Assembly: GCA_003224055.1 (NCBI GenBank)
Contig: QHYE01000014.1
Location: forward strand, 1-37,736
Direction: 5' to 3'
Length of the DNA: 37,736 bases
Origin: Acidobacteriota bacterium
Lineage (GTDB): Bacteria; Acidobacteriota; Terriglobia; Acidiferrales; UBA7541
Shown one piece after another: positions 1-9,564 of this stretch. The number at the start of each line of letters is the position of its first letter. Positions within the stretch are counted from its first letter, which is position 1. Below the pieces are notes generated by a model, which was not told the origin of the DNA, did not search any database, and worked only from the letters and a program-made list of their open reading frames with translations. Both the position numbers and the translations under genes were made by a program.

Positions 1-279
1 GCTCTTTTCGGTGTGACGCAGGCGGGATTCACGGTGCATCGGTACATCATTGCTTCGCTGGACGCGCTGTACTTTAGGGACATCGCGTCCGGGCTGATCA
101 AGAGCATCATGTTCGGGATTACGATCACGGCCGTTGGATGCCATGAAGGACTCTCGACGGGCGCCGGCGCGGAACAAGTGGGGCGCTCCACAACGCGCGC
201 CGTCGTGGTATCTATTTTTCTGGTGATTCTGGTAGACCTCGTGTTTACCGTGCTCTTTTTCTTTTTGAGTGAACGATAG
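1..279 (+). CDS. mlaE: MlaE-family lipid ABC transporter permease, 5' truncated
   Basis: This is the C-terminal 92 residues of a permease of the MlaE family; the reading frame is open at the window edge and ends with TAG at 277-279. The family forms the inner-membrane channel of the MCE lipid transporters that move phospholipids between inner and outer membrane. Visible family marks are the YFRDIASGLIKSIMFG stretch, then the conserved GCHEGLSTGAGAEQVGRST segment, then a final hydrophobic helix (VVVSIFLVILVDLVFTVLFFFL). The next genes downstream encode the matching ATPase and MCE protein, which supports the assignment. The N-terminal two thirds lie outside the window, so the start cannot be judged. 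Confidence 0.9.
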   Translation, partial: ALFGVTQAGFTVHRYIIASLDALYFRDIASGLIKSIMFGITITAVGCHEGLSTGAGAEQVGRSTTRAVVVSIFLVILVDLVFTVLFFFLSER

Positions 280-295
280 GATTCGAACTGGCGCC

Positions 296-1129
296 ATGGA
301 CCAGAGCGAAAACACGGGCTGGCAGTCCGAAGCGATGATCTCGCTGCGGAATCTTCGCGTGAGCTACGGCGAGCACGAGATTCTGCACGGCATCAGCTTT
401 GATGTGCAGCGCGGCGAGACTCTGGTCATTCTTGGCGGATCGGGCTCAGGCAAGAGCACGCTTCTGCGGACGCTGGTGGGTCTGGAAAGCCCGACTTCCG
501 GTGAGATTTGGCTCAAGGGAAAGAATATCGCCGCCATCTCCGCCGCGGAGATGGACGAAATCCGCAAGAAAGTCGGAATGTCCTTCCAGGGCGGCGCGCT
601 GTTCGGCTCGATGTCGGTTGGAGAAAATGTTGCGCTGCCACTTCGCGAACACACCAAGCTGGAAGACTCAACCATCGAAATCATCTTGCGATTGAAGCTC
701 GATCAAGTGGGCCTGGCCGGATTTGAAAACTACATGCCTTCGCAGCTCAGCGGCGGGATGAAGAAGCGCGCTGCGGTGGCTCGCGCCATGGCCATGGATC
801 CGGAGATTCTTTTTTTCGACGAGCCGTCGGCGGGGCTGGACCCGATCATCGCTGCAGGCGTGGATCAGTTGATCCTGGACTTGAAAAAAGCCTTTCACAT
901 GACGATCGTGGTGGTCACGCACGAATTGGCGAGCGCATTTCTGATCGCGGACCGCATGGTGTTGATCGACAAAGGCAACGTCGTCGCGATCGGCACGACG
1001 GCGGAAATGCGTTCGAGTACGCATCCCCGCGTCCGCCAGTTTCTCGACCGCATTGCCGAGCCGGAAGTTTCGCAGGAATTGGACTATCTGCAAATGCTGA
1101 CGGAAGAAAATCCCCGCCGCGGCTTTTGA
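296..1129 (+). CDS. mlaF: MlaF-type ABC transporter ATP-binding protein
   Basis: This is the ATPase that powers the MlaFED-type phospholipid transporter at the cytoplasmic face of the inner membrane. It shows Walker A (GGSGSGKS, about residues 47-54), a Q-loop followed by GGALFGSMSVGENVALPL, the signature LSGGMKKRAAVARAMA, Walker B ending in ILFFDEPSAGLDP, and an H-loop VVVTHE. The GGALF after the Q-loop Gln and LSGGMKKR are typical of MlaF rather than of export or nutrient-uptake ATPases. Three starts are possible: GTG at 269 (overlapping the permease stop), ATG at 296 and ATG at 335. None has a strong ribosome binding site; 296 is a compromise. The gene follows the permease directly and precedes the MCE gene, so all are probably co-transcribed. 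Confidence 0.92.
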   Translation: MDQSENTGWQSEAMISLRNLRVSYGEHEILHGISFDVQRGETLVILGGSGSGKSTLLRTLVGLESPTSGEIWLKGKNIAAISAAEMDEIRKKVGMSFQGGALFGSMSVGENVALPLREHTKLEDSTIEIILRLKLDQVGLAGFENYMPSQLSGGMKKRAAVARAMAMDPEILFFDEPSAGLDPIIAAGVDQLILDLKKAFHMTIVVVTHELASAFLIADRMVLIDKGNVVAIGTTAEMRSSTHPRVRQFLDRIAEPEVSQELDYLQMLTEENPRRGF

Positions 1130-1151
1130 GCGGGGAAGAGTGAGGTAAGTG

Positions 1152-2120
1152 ATGGGAACGAAAAGCGAGCAGGCCATGGTGGGATTGTTCGTCTTGATCG
1201 CGGGAGCCGTGCTCGTCGCGACGGTGTTCGTGCTTAGCGGCGCGTTTGGCGGTTCGGCTTCCTCGTACCGCGCCTATTTCCCGTTTGCCGGAGGGCTGGA
1301 GCCGGGCGCCACTGTTCGTTACGCGGGCGGGCCCAAAGTAGGGCGCGTAGAGAAATTGCAGCTTGATCCGAAGGATGCTTCGCGCATAGAAATTTCGTTC
1401 AGCGTCAAGTCCGGTTTGCCCGTGAAAACGGACAGCCACGTGAAAATCATGAGCCTGAGCCCGCTCGGAGAAAACCATCTGGAAATTGTTCCCGGATCCG
1501 ATAAGGCCGCCCTCGCCGCGGCCGGTTCGATTCTGCCGTCCGATTCCTATGTAGACTTCAATGCATTGACGGCAAGGATCAATGACATCGCGCCGCAGGC
1601 ACAACTGCTGTTGAAGACACTCAATGATCGCGCCACGGAGCTGAAAGTGACGGTGGATCGAATCAACGACCTGATGGGCGACCAGAACCGCGCCAATCTT
1701 GCGGGCACGCTTGCCGAGACCCGCGGCATGCTCGCCGAAAACCGGGCCCCGGTGAAAGCGACGGTGCAACATCTGAACTCCGCGACCGAAAAACTCGAGC
1801 CCTTGCTCCAGGATTTGCGGAAAACTTCAGCGCAGGCCCATGAAACCTTAAGCCATGTGGATTCCCTAATCGGAGAGAATCGCGCGGACGTTCGCCAGTC
1901 GGTCGTCGAGCTGCGCAAGTCGCTGACAACCATTACGGACCTGACCGACAGGCTCGATCAGACGCTTGACGTGAACTCCGAGAACATCGACGAATTGCTG
2001 GAGAACCTGCGTCACGTGAGCCAGAATCTCAAAGAATTTACGAACACGATCAAGACCCGGCCGTACACCCTCATTCGGTCGAGCACGCCACGCGAGCACA
2101 AAACAGGGGAACCGCGATGA
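1152..2120 (+). CDS. mlaD: MCE (MlaD-type) substrate-binding protein
   Basis: MCE-domain protein of about 322 residues. Proteins of this family form a hexameric ring anchored in the inner membrane that carries lipids across the periplasm. The sequence shows a short cytoplasmic start, one N-terminal membrane helix (about residues 9-31, VGLFVLIAGAVLVATVFVL), then the MCE domain (about 36-120, with GLEPGATVRYAGGPKVGRVE and SPLGENHLEIVPGS). A long C-terminal helical region rich in LNDRATELK, LRKTSAQAHETL and LRKSLTTITDL-type repeats follows and suggests a coiled-coil barrel extension. It is longer than the compact E. coli MlaD (about 180 residues). ATG 1152 is preferred over the adjacent GTG at 1149 because a GAGG ribosome binding site lies at 1142-1145. 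Its stop overlaps the next start. Confidence 0.92.
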   Translation: MGTKSEQAMVGLFVLIAGAVLVATVFVLSGAFGGSASSYRAYFPFAGGLEPGATVRYAGGPKVGRVEKLQLDPKDASRIEISFSVKSGLPVKTDSHVKIMSLSPLGENHLEIVPGSDKAALAAAGSILPSDSYVDFNALTARINDIAPQAQLLLKTLNDRATELKVTVDRINDLMGDQNRANLAGTLAETRGMLAENRAPVKATVQHLNSATEKLEPLLQDLRKTSAQAHETLSHVDSLIGENRADVRQSVVELRKSLTTITDLTDRLDQTLDVNSENIDELLENLRHVSQNLKEFTNTIKTRPYTLIRSSTPREHKTGEPR

Positions 2121-2806
2121 TCCAGGCGCGAGATGCAGTGAAAACGTCATGGGCAGAAAGGACGCTAGCGGAGCGAAAAAGAGCCGCTCGGGTTGCAGCC
2201 CGAAAATTCCAGGTCAGTGCTCTGGCACTGCTAGTTGGATTTCTAGCCGGGTGCGGGGCCGCGCGGCCCAGCAAGTATTACCAGCTCACGGTTCCGAGCA
2301 ATGCTGCTTCAGTCGAGAAAGCAGATGCAGTGCCAGTGACGCTGCTCTTAGGCGGACTGATGACGTCCCATCTGTATCGCGAGGACCGCATCGTCTACGG
2401 CCACGGTGCCGAGCAACTAGGCACCTATGAGTTTGAGCGGTGGGCCGAACCTCCCGCCGAGTTAATCCAAGGAGTCCTCCTGCGGCAAATGCGAGCATCG
2501 GGCCGCTACCGCGCCGTGTATTACCGGCGCAGCAATATGAAAGGCGATTTTGCGATTCGTGGCCGCCTGTATGATTTTAAGGAACTGACCGGCGCCCAAA
2601 TATTGGCCAGAGTCACGCTGGAACTCGAGATGCGCGATCTCAATACCGGCGGAACGGTTTGGACGCATCACTACACGCATGATGAGCCAGTCAGCGGAAA
2701 AGATGTGCCCGCAGTGGTCGCGGCGCTTGATCGGAACGTTCAGAGAGCTGTGGCTGAAGTGATTGCGAGCCTTGACCAGTACTTCGCGGCTCATCCGGTG
2801 AAGTGA
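2117..2806 (+). CDS. ABC-type transport auxiliary lipoprotein (PqiC-like)
   Basis: Predicted outer-membrane or periplasmic lipoprotein of 229 residues of the ABC-transport auxiliary family (related to PqiC/YmbA). A basic N-terminus is followed by a hydrophobic stretch and a lipobox ending in FLAGCG with the lipidated Cys near residue 46. The mature start GAARPSKYYQLTVPS is typical of this family, in which a Y-Y-x-L strand opens the domain. The ATG overlaps the stop of the MCE gene as ATGA (2117-2120), so translation is probably coupled. The family accompanies MCE systems and is thought to dock the MCE protein to the outer membrane. The 45-residue cytoplasmic lead before the signal helix is unusually long; an internal start is possible but no better ATG is evident. 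Confidence 0.82.
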   Translation: MIQARDAVKTSWAERTLAERKRAARVAARKFQVSALALLVGFLAGCGAARPSKYYQLTVPSNAASVEKADAVPVTLLLGGLMTSHLYREDRIVYGHGAEQLGTYEFERWAEPPAELIQGVLLRQMRASGRYRAVYYRRSNMKGDFAIRGRLYDFKELTGAQILARVTLELEMRDLNTGGTVWTHHYTHDEPVSGKDVPAVVAALDRNVQRAVAEVIASLDQYFAAHPVK

Positions 2807-3165
2807 CCGGCGATCCGCGAGGCCGTGGCGCGAATGACCTCACAGTCTTTTAGCTCAAGCCTGGTGGCGCGAGCAGGTGTCCGATAATTGAATTGACCGA
2901 GCTCAGGCTCGAGAGTTAGCAAGCCGCCGCTTAAGTGCAGTTCCGCCAGAAGTAAGTAACGCCGACCCAGTTGAAAAAGCTGTCTTTCACCCTCTTCTCA
3001 TTCTCCTGTCATTCCGCGTTCACAAATCTAACGTCTACTTCCTTTCGCCGAGTCTTCGGGGTGACCTCAGCAGACTGGACACTGCTCCCCTCCCGGCGTG
3101 CAATTGTTGCGGACGACCGCTTCTGATCCGAGACTCGAATCGAAATATAAGTGGAAGGACTAATT
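2807..3165. other. Intergenic region between the lipid-transport operon and the receptor gene
   Basis: About 360 bases without a convincing coding sequence. No stem-loop terminator with a T-run was found after the lipoprotein gene. The region should contain the promoter of the receptor gene, but no clear -35/-10 pair could be picked by eye. The only definite signal is a GGAAGGA ribosome binding site at 3152-3158 ahead of ATG 3166. Confidence 0.6.
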
Positions 3166-5985
3166 ATGCGAAGTCCCGTAAATTTCCAGTCCATTGTCGT
3201 GTGTACACTCTCGTTGATTTCAGTTGTACTCTCCCTACCGGATGGCAGCGCCGCGCAGGAACACAAGGGCGGCATCAGCGGCCGCGTCACGGATAATTCC
3301 GCTGGCGTGCTGCAGGGCGCACAAATCGAGTTACAACCAAAAAACGTGAGCCTTGCTTCGAATGGTCAGGGCGAGTTCTTCATCAACGATCTTGAACCAG
3401 GAAATTACACTATCGCAGTCACTTAAGTCGGATTCAAGGCCTCCACGACGCAGGTGAATGTGGTCGCTGGCCAGACGGCGAATGTCGAAGTCAGGCTCGA
3501 GGTGGAGTCCCAAAACCTTCAGGTTCTCGTGACCGCCGAACGCGCCTATGGGGAAGCCGAGGCGGTCAATCGCGAACGCAGTGCCGATAACATCGTCCAG
3601 GTGCTCCCCGCTGATGTAATTCGTAGCTTGCCTAACGCCAATATGGCCGATGCTCTCGGCAGGTTGCCCAGCGTAACGATTGAACGCGATGAAGGTGAAG
3701 GAAAGTACGTACAGGTCCGTGGCACCGAACCGCGCCTGACCAATACCACCATCGACGGTGTTAATGTTCCTTCACCGGAAGGTAGCGTCCGCCAGATCAA
3801 GTTCGACGCCATCCCTGCTGACATCGTCGAGTCCGTCGAAATCAATAAGACACTGCAAGCCAACATGGATGGGGACGGCATCGGCGGCTCCGTGAATCTT
3901 GTCACCAAAACCGCTGGAGAGCGCCCCACTTTCAATCTTAGCGGCATGGGGGGATATACTCCCATTCTTGGAGGACGCGGGCTCGTTGAAACAGCCGGTA
4001 CCGCTGGCCAGCGCTTTGGTGCGAACAAACGCTTCGGCCTCCTCATCGGCGGCTCCTATGATTGGAACGGGCGTGGAATTGATGACATTGAGCCGGTGCC
4101 GGACCTCTCCGCTGGGCAGCGCACCTTCGACTCCATCGACATCCGAGAATACCGATACTACCGGAGCCGATGGGGAATTGCGGGCAGCGCCGACTACAAA
4201 CTGGCTGAAGGGTCAAACCTCTACCTTCGGGGCCTCTTCTCTGATTTCAAGAACTATGGGGACCGCTGGGTGTATTCGCTGAACGATGGCGCACCACCGA
4301 GCTTTGGCACGCAGCTTCGGCGGCCGGATTACCTGATCAGCAGCGTGGTGCTTGGCGGCAAGCACGTGTTGACGACGACGTGGTATTCCTGGGATTTGTC
4401 GGTATCGCGTTCGCGTCAGACAGGGCAGGTGGGAGACCGCAACGCATCGTTTGACGCCACTGGCCTGAACGGCGTCAGCAACTGCCATTACGATCCGGCG
4501 AACACGACGAATGTCTATCTGCCACAGTGGACGCCTGCTTGTTTCACGGAGGCTTACAACCCGGCGAACTTTACCTTGAGCGACGTCAACATCAACAAGG
4601 GACTGACGGCGCAGCTCAACCTGCAGGGCACGGGCGCAATGGCCAAGCGCTATCACATTGGCTCGCATCTTGCGTGGCTTGAAGTCGGCGGGAAGTTCCG
4701 GAATGCGCACAAGTTCGACAACACGTTCCGGGTGGACTATGCACCTAATGTGTCGGTGCCGATGGCGCAGTTTCCGAGCAGGTTCTCAAAGAGCGATTAC
4801 TACAACGGCATATACAAATTGGGGCCGAACCCGGCGTTTCAGGACGTTTTTGCGTTCGTGAACAGCAATCTGAGCAGCTTTGCGGTGAGTGACGACTCGG
4901 GGGGCAATTCTGCAAATTTCAGCTTGATTGAGAAGGTCTCAGCGGGCTACCTGATGAACACCATCGACTTCAAGCGGGTGCGCCTAGTGGCGGGAGTTCG
5001 GATTGAAGGAACGAATCTGAACACGAGAAGCTTTGAAACGACGACCGCGCCAAATCCCGCAGATCCGAGTAATCCGATCACGACCTCGGGGTTCGTGAAC
5101 CGCAACGGCTCGTACGTGAACGTGCTCCCGAGCGCGTCCGTGCGGTTCGCGCTGAGGAACGACACGAACCTGCGGCTGGTGTACAGCCGGGGATTGTCGC
5201 GGCCGAACCCGCAAGATATCGCTCAGGCAGAGACAATCGACGATACGGCTAACCCAGTGCTGGTCAGCCTTGGCAATCCCAACCTGAAACCTGAGAGGGC
5301 CGACAACGTCGATGTGCTGGTCGAACATTACCTAAACCCGTTTGGGATGCTGTCGGCTGGGTTCTTCTACAAGAACCTGATTGATCCGATTGTGACGCAC
5401 ACATGCCAGCCGCCGGCGACTTGTCCGGGGTTTCCTGCGGGTACACAAGTGACGGAACCTCTCAACATTGGGAGTGCGTGGCTTTCCGGATTTGAAGCTG
5501 CATATCTCCAACATCTTACGTTCCTTCCTGGCGCGCTCCGCGGCCTCGGCTTCTCCGCAAATTACGGCTACACGGCATCGCGGGCTTCCTTGGGGCCCGA
5601 TTTCGCTCGCTCGGATCATCCACGGCTCCTGCGAAATGCACCCCACACCTGGAACGTCAGCCCAACCTATGACCGCGGTCGCGTCTCGGTTCGCGTAGGC
5701 TTGTCCTATAACGCGGCGAATATCGCCGCCTATGGATTTACTGATGGAGCCGCGGGCGGAATCAGTGGTCCCTTCGGCGACAACTATTTCTATCCCCACC
5801 TCCAGGTCGATGCGCAAGGCAGCGTTCGATTGGCCCGTGGGTTGACTTTCGTCGCCTACGGTCTCAATCTCACCAATGAGGTCTTCGGTTTTTACAATGG
5901 CAGCCCTCAATTCATGGTCCAGCGCGAGTATTACAAACCTACAATCGCGGCGGGTTTCCGCTGGACTCCGCTGCATGAAAAGTAA
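3166..5985 (+). pseudogene. TonB-dependent outer membrane receptor, interrupted by an in-frame stop at 3424-3426
   Basis: About 939 codons encode a TonB-dependent receptor, a gated outer-membrane beta-barrel for uptake of large or scarce nutrients. Order: signal peptide (to about residue 32, ending SAAQ), a carboxypeptidase-regulatory-like beta-sandwich (GGISGRVTDNSAGVLQGAQI), a plug with the Xanth/Caul-type marks (NRERSADNI, VQVRGTEPRLTNTTIDG, GGSVNLVTK), then the barrel ending AAGFRWTPLHEK. ATG 3166 is chosen over GTG 3151 because GGAAGGA lies seven bases upstream. The frame is the same before and after a TAA at 3424-3426, where family members carry an aromatic residue in a YVGFK-type strand; one base change from TAT or TAC explains it. 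The downstream 843-residue part has no signal peptide, so the gene as read would not make a functional receptor. The substrate is unknown; the neighbouring phosphatase suggests phosphate esters, while the subfamily is often linked to glycans. Confidence 0.88.
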
Positions 5986-6227
5986 AGAAACTGGCAAGGC
6001 TTTGACGAACACTGGACTCCACCGCGGCGCGGCAGGCTCGACTCCTTTTGTCCTGAAAACGTGGGGCACGGACATAAAGCCAGGTCGCGAGGGCGGCTCC
6101 GAGAGTTCCTGCAGCTGCACACGCCAGGTAGCTGAATAAAATTTCAGGCTAAATTCATGGTGCGTTTGGGTCAGGCCGCTTTAAGATGGTTTTTGCCCTC
6201 GGCCATCCGGCAGGAGCAGGACCGGTT

Positions 6228-7142
6228 ATGAAAAAACAGTTGTTATGTTCAGGATTGATATGGTTCGCGGTGGCGCTGATCACGCTTTCGAGTGGCCACG
6301 CGAACTCCGCGGCGCGCACTCCGGCAACGGAGGACACTGCGGTTCTTGTCGGGGCAGGAGACATCGCGGATTGCCGGGATCTCTCCGGCGCCGAAGCCAC
6401 GGCAAAATTGCTCGATCACGTCTCTGGCACCGTCATGGCCGACGGCGATCTCGCGTATCCCGACGGCACCAAAGAGAATTTCGTTTGCTACGACAAGACC
6501 TGGGGCCACGTCAAATCCCGCACTAGGCCCGCTCCAGGCAATCACGAATTTCATTCTTCCGGAGCGACGCCCTACTTTGACTATTTCGGCAAGGCGGCGG
6601 GAGACACGAAGACCGGCTACTATAGCTACGAACTCGGAGAATGGCACATCATCGTGCTGAACAGCGAGTGCCTGGCCGTCGGCGGCTGCGAGGCCGGTTC
6701 GCCCCAGGATAAATGGTTGCGCGCAGACCTCGCGGCGCATCCGGCGGCCTGCACCCTCGCCTATTGGCACAAGCCGCTCTTCAGCTCCGGCGGGGCGCAC
6801 GGCAACGACCTCACCGTAAAGCCGCTCTTCCAGGCGCTTTATGAAGGCAACGCGGATGTCGTGGTCAACGGTCACGATCATGACTATGAGCGCTTCGCTC
6901 TACAAGACCCGGAAGGCTCCCCGGATTCAAAACGTGGCATTCGCGAATTCGTCGCCGGCACCGGCGGCAAGAATCTTCGTCCCTTTGGGGCGCCGAAGCC
7001 CAATAGCGAATTACGCGATGCGACAGCTTTTGGCGTTCTGAAACTTACGCTCAAGCCGAAAAGTTATGAGTGGCAATTCATCCCGCAGGCGGGGAAGAGC
7101 TTTACCGATTCCGGCAGCAGTAATTGTCACGGAAGATTGTAA
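6228..7142 (+). CDS. Secreted metallophosphoesterase (purple-acid-phosphatase-like)
   Basis: Predicted periplasmic or secreted calcineurin-like phosphoesterase of 304 residues, expected to hydrolyse phosphate esters at a two-metal centre. After a signal peptide (about residues 1-29) the metal-binding blocks appear in family order: GDIADC (44-49), GDLAY (73-77), GNHE (104-107), a His in YWHKP (181) and GHDHDYE (215-221). The YERF that follows resembles purple acid phosphatases. ATG 6228 is preferred to ATG 6186 because CAGGAG sits just upstream (6211-6216) and because the MKKQLLCSGLIWF start gives a proper signal peptide. It lies 242 bases after the TonB receptor and about 50 before the beta-propeller gene, suggesting one locus. 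This is the only intact reading frame of the four-gene neighbourhood. Confidence 0.88.
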   Translation: MKKQLLCSGLIWFAVALITLSSGHANSAARTPATEDTAVLVGAGDIADCRDLSGAEATAKLLDHVSGTVMADGDLAYPDGTKENFVCYDKTWGHVKSRTRPAPGNHEFHSSGATPYFDYFGKAAGDTKTGYYSYELGEWHIIVLNSECLAVGGCEAGSPQDKWLRADLAAHPAACTLAYWHKPLFSSGGAHGNDLTVKPLFQALYEGNADVVVNGHDHDYERFALQDPEGSPDSKRGIREFVAGTGGKNLRPFGAPKPNSELRDATAFGVLKLTLKPKSYEWQFIPQAGKSFTDSGSSNCHGRL

Positions 7143-7193
7143 TTTCCTGGGGTAGCTGACAGCACCGTATCACACTTTTTCGTCGGAGAAAAA

Positions 7194-8164
7194 ATGAAAC
7201 GATACTTCGCAATGCTCGCAGGATTTCTAAGTCTTGTTACCATGGCCGCTCTGGCGGCACCGCCTTCCGGATATCACATCATCAAGAAAGTGCCGATTCC
7301 CGGCGCGGGCGGCTGGGACTACGTCACCGTCGATGACGCGGCGCGCCGCGTTTATGTTTCGCATGCCACGCAGGTGGAGGTGTTGAACGCCGACACCTTC
7401 GAACTTGTGGGCACGATACCGAACACTCCGGGGTTCACGGCATTGCCATCGCTTCGGAATTCGGCCGCGGATTCATTACCGCCGGCAAATCGGATTCCGT
7501 AATCACCTTCGACCTGAAGACCCTGAAGACTCTGGGTGAGGTTAAAGTCGGCAAGAAACCTGACGCAATTATGTATGACCTGGCTACCAAGCATGTCTTC
7601 GCGATGAACGGAGACAGCGACAGCGCCACGGTGATCAACGCAGCGGACGGAACTGTGGTCGGCACGATTGACCTGGGCGGAGGGCCGGAATTTGCTGTGG
7701 CCGATGGCAAGGGCAACGTTTACATCAACCTGGAAGATAAGGCGGAGACCGTTCACATCGATTCGAACACACTGAAAGTCTTGCATCACTGGCCGTTAGC
7801 GCCCGGCAAGACGGCGACCGCCTTGGCGTTTGATCCGCAAACTCGCCGGTTGTTTGCCGGCTGCCGTGGCGGCCAATTGATGGTTGTGCTGGATGCCGAC
7901 ACCGGTAGAGTAATCACCACTGCGCCCATCGGCGAGCGTGTCGACGCAGCCGCTTACGACCCCACGCAAAAACTGGTGTTTCAGTCCACGGGCGGTGGCA
8001 CCATTGCGGTTTTCCATCAGGATTCAGCAGACAAGTACACTCTTCTGGAAAACGTCGTGACCAACCCAGGTTCAAAGACCATGGGACTCGATCTCAAAAC
8101 GCATCGTCTCTTTGTGCCTGCCAATCTCGAGGGCACTTTTACGATTCTTGTTTTGGGTCAATAA
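7194..8164 (+). pseudogene. YncE-family beta-propeller protein, frameshifted at a G-run (7430-7433)
   Basis: A secreted seven-bladed-propeller-type protein of about 323 residues once the frame is repaired. The N-terminus is a signal peptide (MKRYFAMLAGFLSLVTMAALA). Repeated propeller strands follow, such as WDYVTVDDAARRVYVSH, ADTFELVGTI, SDSVITFDLKTLKTLGEV, PDAIMYDLATKHVFAMNGD and GKTATALAFDPQTRRLFAG. The frame starting at ATG 7194 (GGAG at 7185-7188) is lost after NTPG. Adding one G to the four-base run at 7430-7433 restores VHGIAIASEFGRGFITAGKSD and joins the second frame that runs to 8164. Such proteins bind ligands or act as partner or sensor proteins of outer-membrane receptors; an enzymatic role is not evident. 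Its place after the receptor and phosphatase suggests co-expression. Confidence 0.85.
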
Positions 8165-8231
8165 CGGATGTTCGGCCGATCTTCGTTCTCCTGCTCGTCC
8201 GTGTATTCTTTTTGTGGCAAAGTAATTGGCG

Positions 8232-9487
8232 ATGGCCGGTCCCGAGAGTCCCAAGACTTCCGCGCGAGTTGCGTTCCACTATCCCGGCTTCGTTCGTTTT
8301 CAACGGGCACGTTTCTGCATCGTCACTTCGACCGAGATGCAATCGGTCGCGGTTGGCTGGCAGGTCTACGAAATCACCAGGCGCCCGCTGGACCTGGGTC
8401 TCACCGGGCTCGCGCAATTTCTTCCCGGCATCCTTCTCTTTCTCGTGGCCGGACACGTGGCGGACCGTTTCGAACGCCGCAAACTCATCGTCTTGTGTTA
8501 CTCCGGGTTTGCACTTTGCTCAGCCCTGCTGCTCTGCCTCTCTCTGCGCGGAATCAACACGGTCTATCCGATTTATGCCGTACTCGCATTCCTCGGCGTC
8601 ATCCGGTCCCTGAACGGCCCGGTGAGCCGCGCTTTGCTCCCACAATTGGTCCCCGAAGAGCATTTTCCGAGCGCGATTGCCTGGGCCTCCAGCGTTTTTC
8701 AATTCGCGACGATTCTAGGTCCATCGCTGGGAGGAGTTGTCTATGCCGCCTTTCGTGGACCGTCGGCCGTCTATACGTTGGGGCTGGTCGCGGCGACGTT
8801 TGCTGCTTTCGCGACACTGGGAATCAAAACACAATCGAAGCGACGCCTGCGCGAGCCGGTCACTCGCGAGACGATCCTCGCCGGATTGCGGTACATCTGG
8901 CGTGAAAAGGTGATTCTCGGTTCCATCTCGTTGGATCTTTTTTTGCCGTCTTGCTCGGCGGCTCGGTGGCTCTGCTCCCCGTATACGCCCGAGAAATCCT
9001 GCAGACCGACCCGTGGGGCCTCGGCCTCCTCCGCAGCGCACCTGGAGTGGGTGCAGCCGTCATGGCCATCCTGCTCGCCTACAAACCGTTGAAGCGTCGC
9101 GCTGGAATGACGATGCTGTGGTGCGTCGCTGGGTTCGGCGTCGCGACCATCCTCTTCGCAGTTTCCCGTAGCCTGATCGTTTCTCTCGCTGCTCTCTTCT
9201 TCGTTGGCGCGACGGACATGGTCAGCGTGATTGTTCGTCAGATGTTGATTCAGCTGGGCACGCCGGATGAAATGCGCGGCCGCGTCAACGCCGTGGACAT
9301 GGTCTTCATTGGAGCATCCAACGAGCTCGGCCAATTCGAATCCGGCCTTACGGCCCAGTGGTTCGGCACCGTTCCCGCCGTCGTCCTCGGAGGCTTCGGC
9401 ACTCTGGCGGTGACAGGGCTTTGGGCTTGGTGGTTTCCCGAGCTGCGACGCGCGGAGAGCCTAACCGATCGCAAAAATCAATTTTAG
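8232..9487 (+). pseudogene. MFS transporter (MFS_3 / EntS-like), frameshifted at a T-run (8938-8944)
   Basis: An inner-membrane major facilitator of about 418 residues when repaired, of the MFS_3 family (PF05977, including EntS-like exporters). Marks are the loop after helix 2 (AGHVADRFERRK), GVIRSLNGPVSRALLPQLV, and the conserved PDEMRGRVNAVDMVFIGASNELGQFESGLTA segment near the C-terminus. The first frame (ATG 8232, MAGPESPKTSAR) runs past ISLDLF and then becomes non-membrane sequence. One extra T in the seven-base T-run gives LDLFFAVLLGGSVALLPVYARE and joins the second frame. The segment after the break is a normal membrane helix only in the corrected frame, so the break is well placed. The substrate cannot be predicted. 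It ends 77 bases before the RND operon in the same orientation. Confidence 0.86.
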
Positions 9488-9564
9488 CTCTAGGCATCGG
9501 ATCTTCGAATGACACTCTCAAACAGTCGTGTTAAGTATGGGGCCACACAATTTGGAGGCAACTC

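Noticed and set aside
2807-3150. Riboswitch or small RNA before the TonB-dependent receptor
   Set aside because: No conserved riboswitch core such as the B12-box was found and no strong hairpins were seen.
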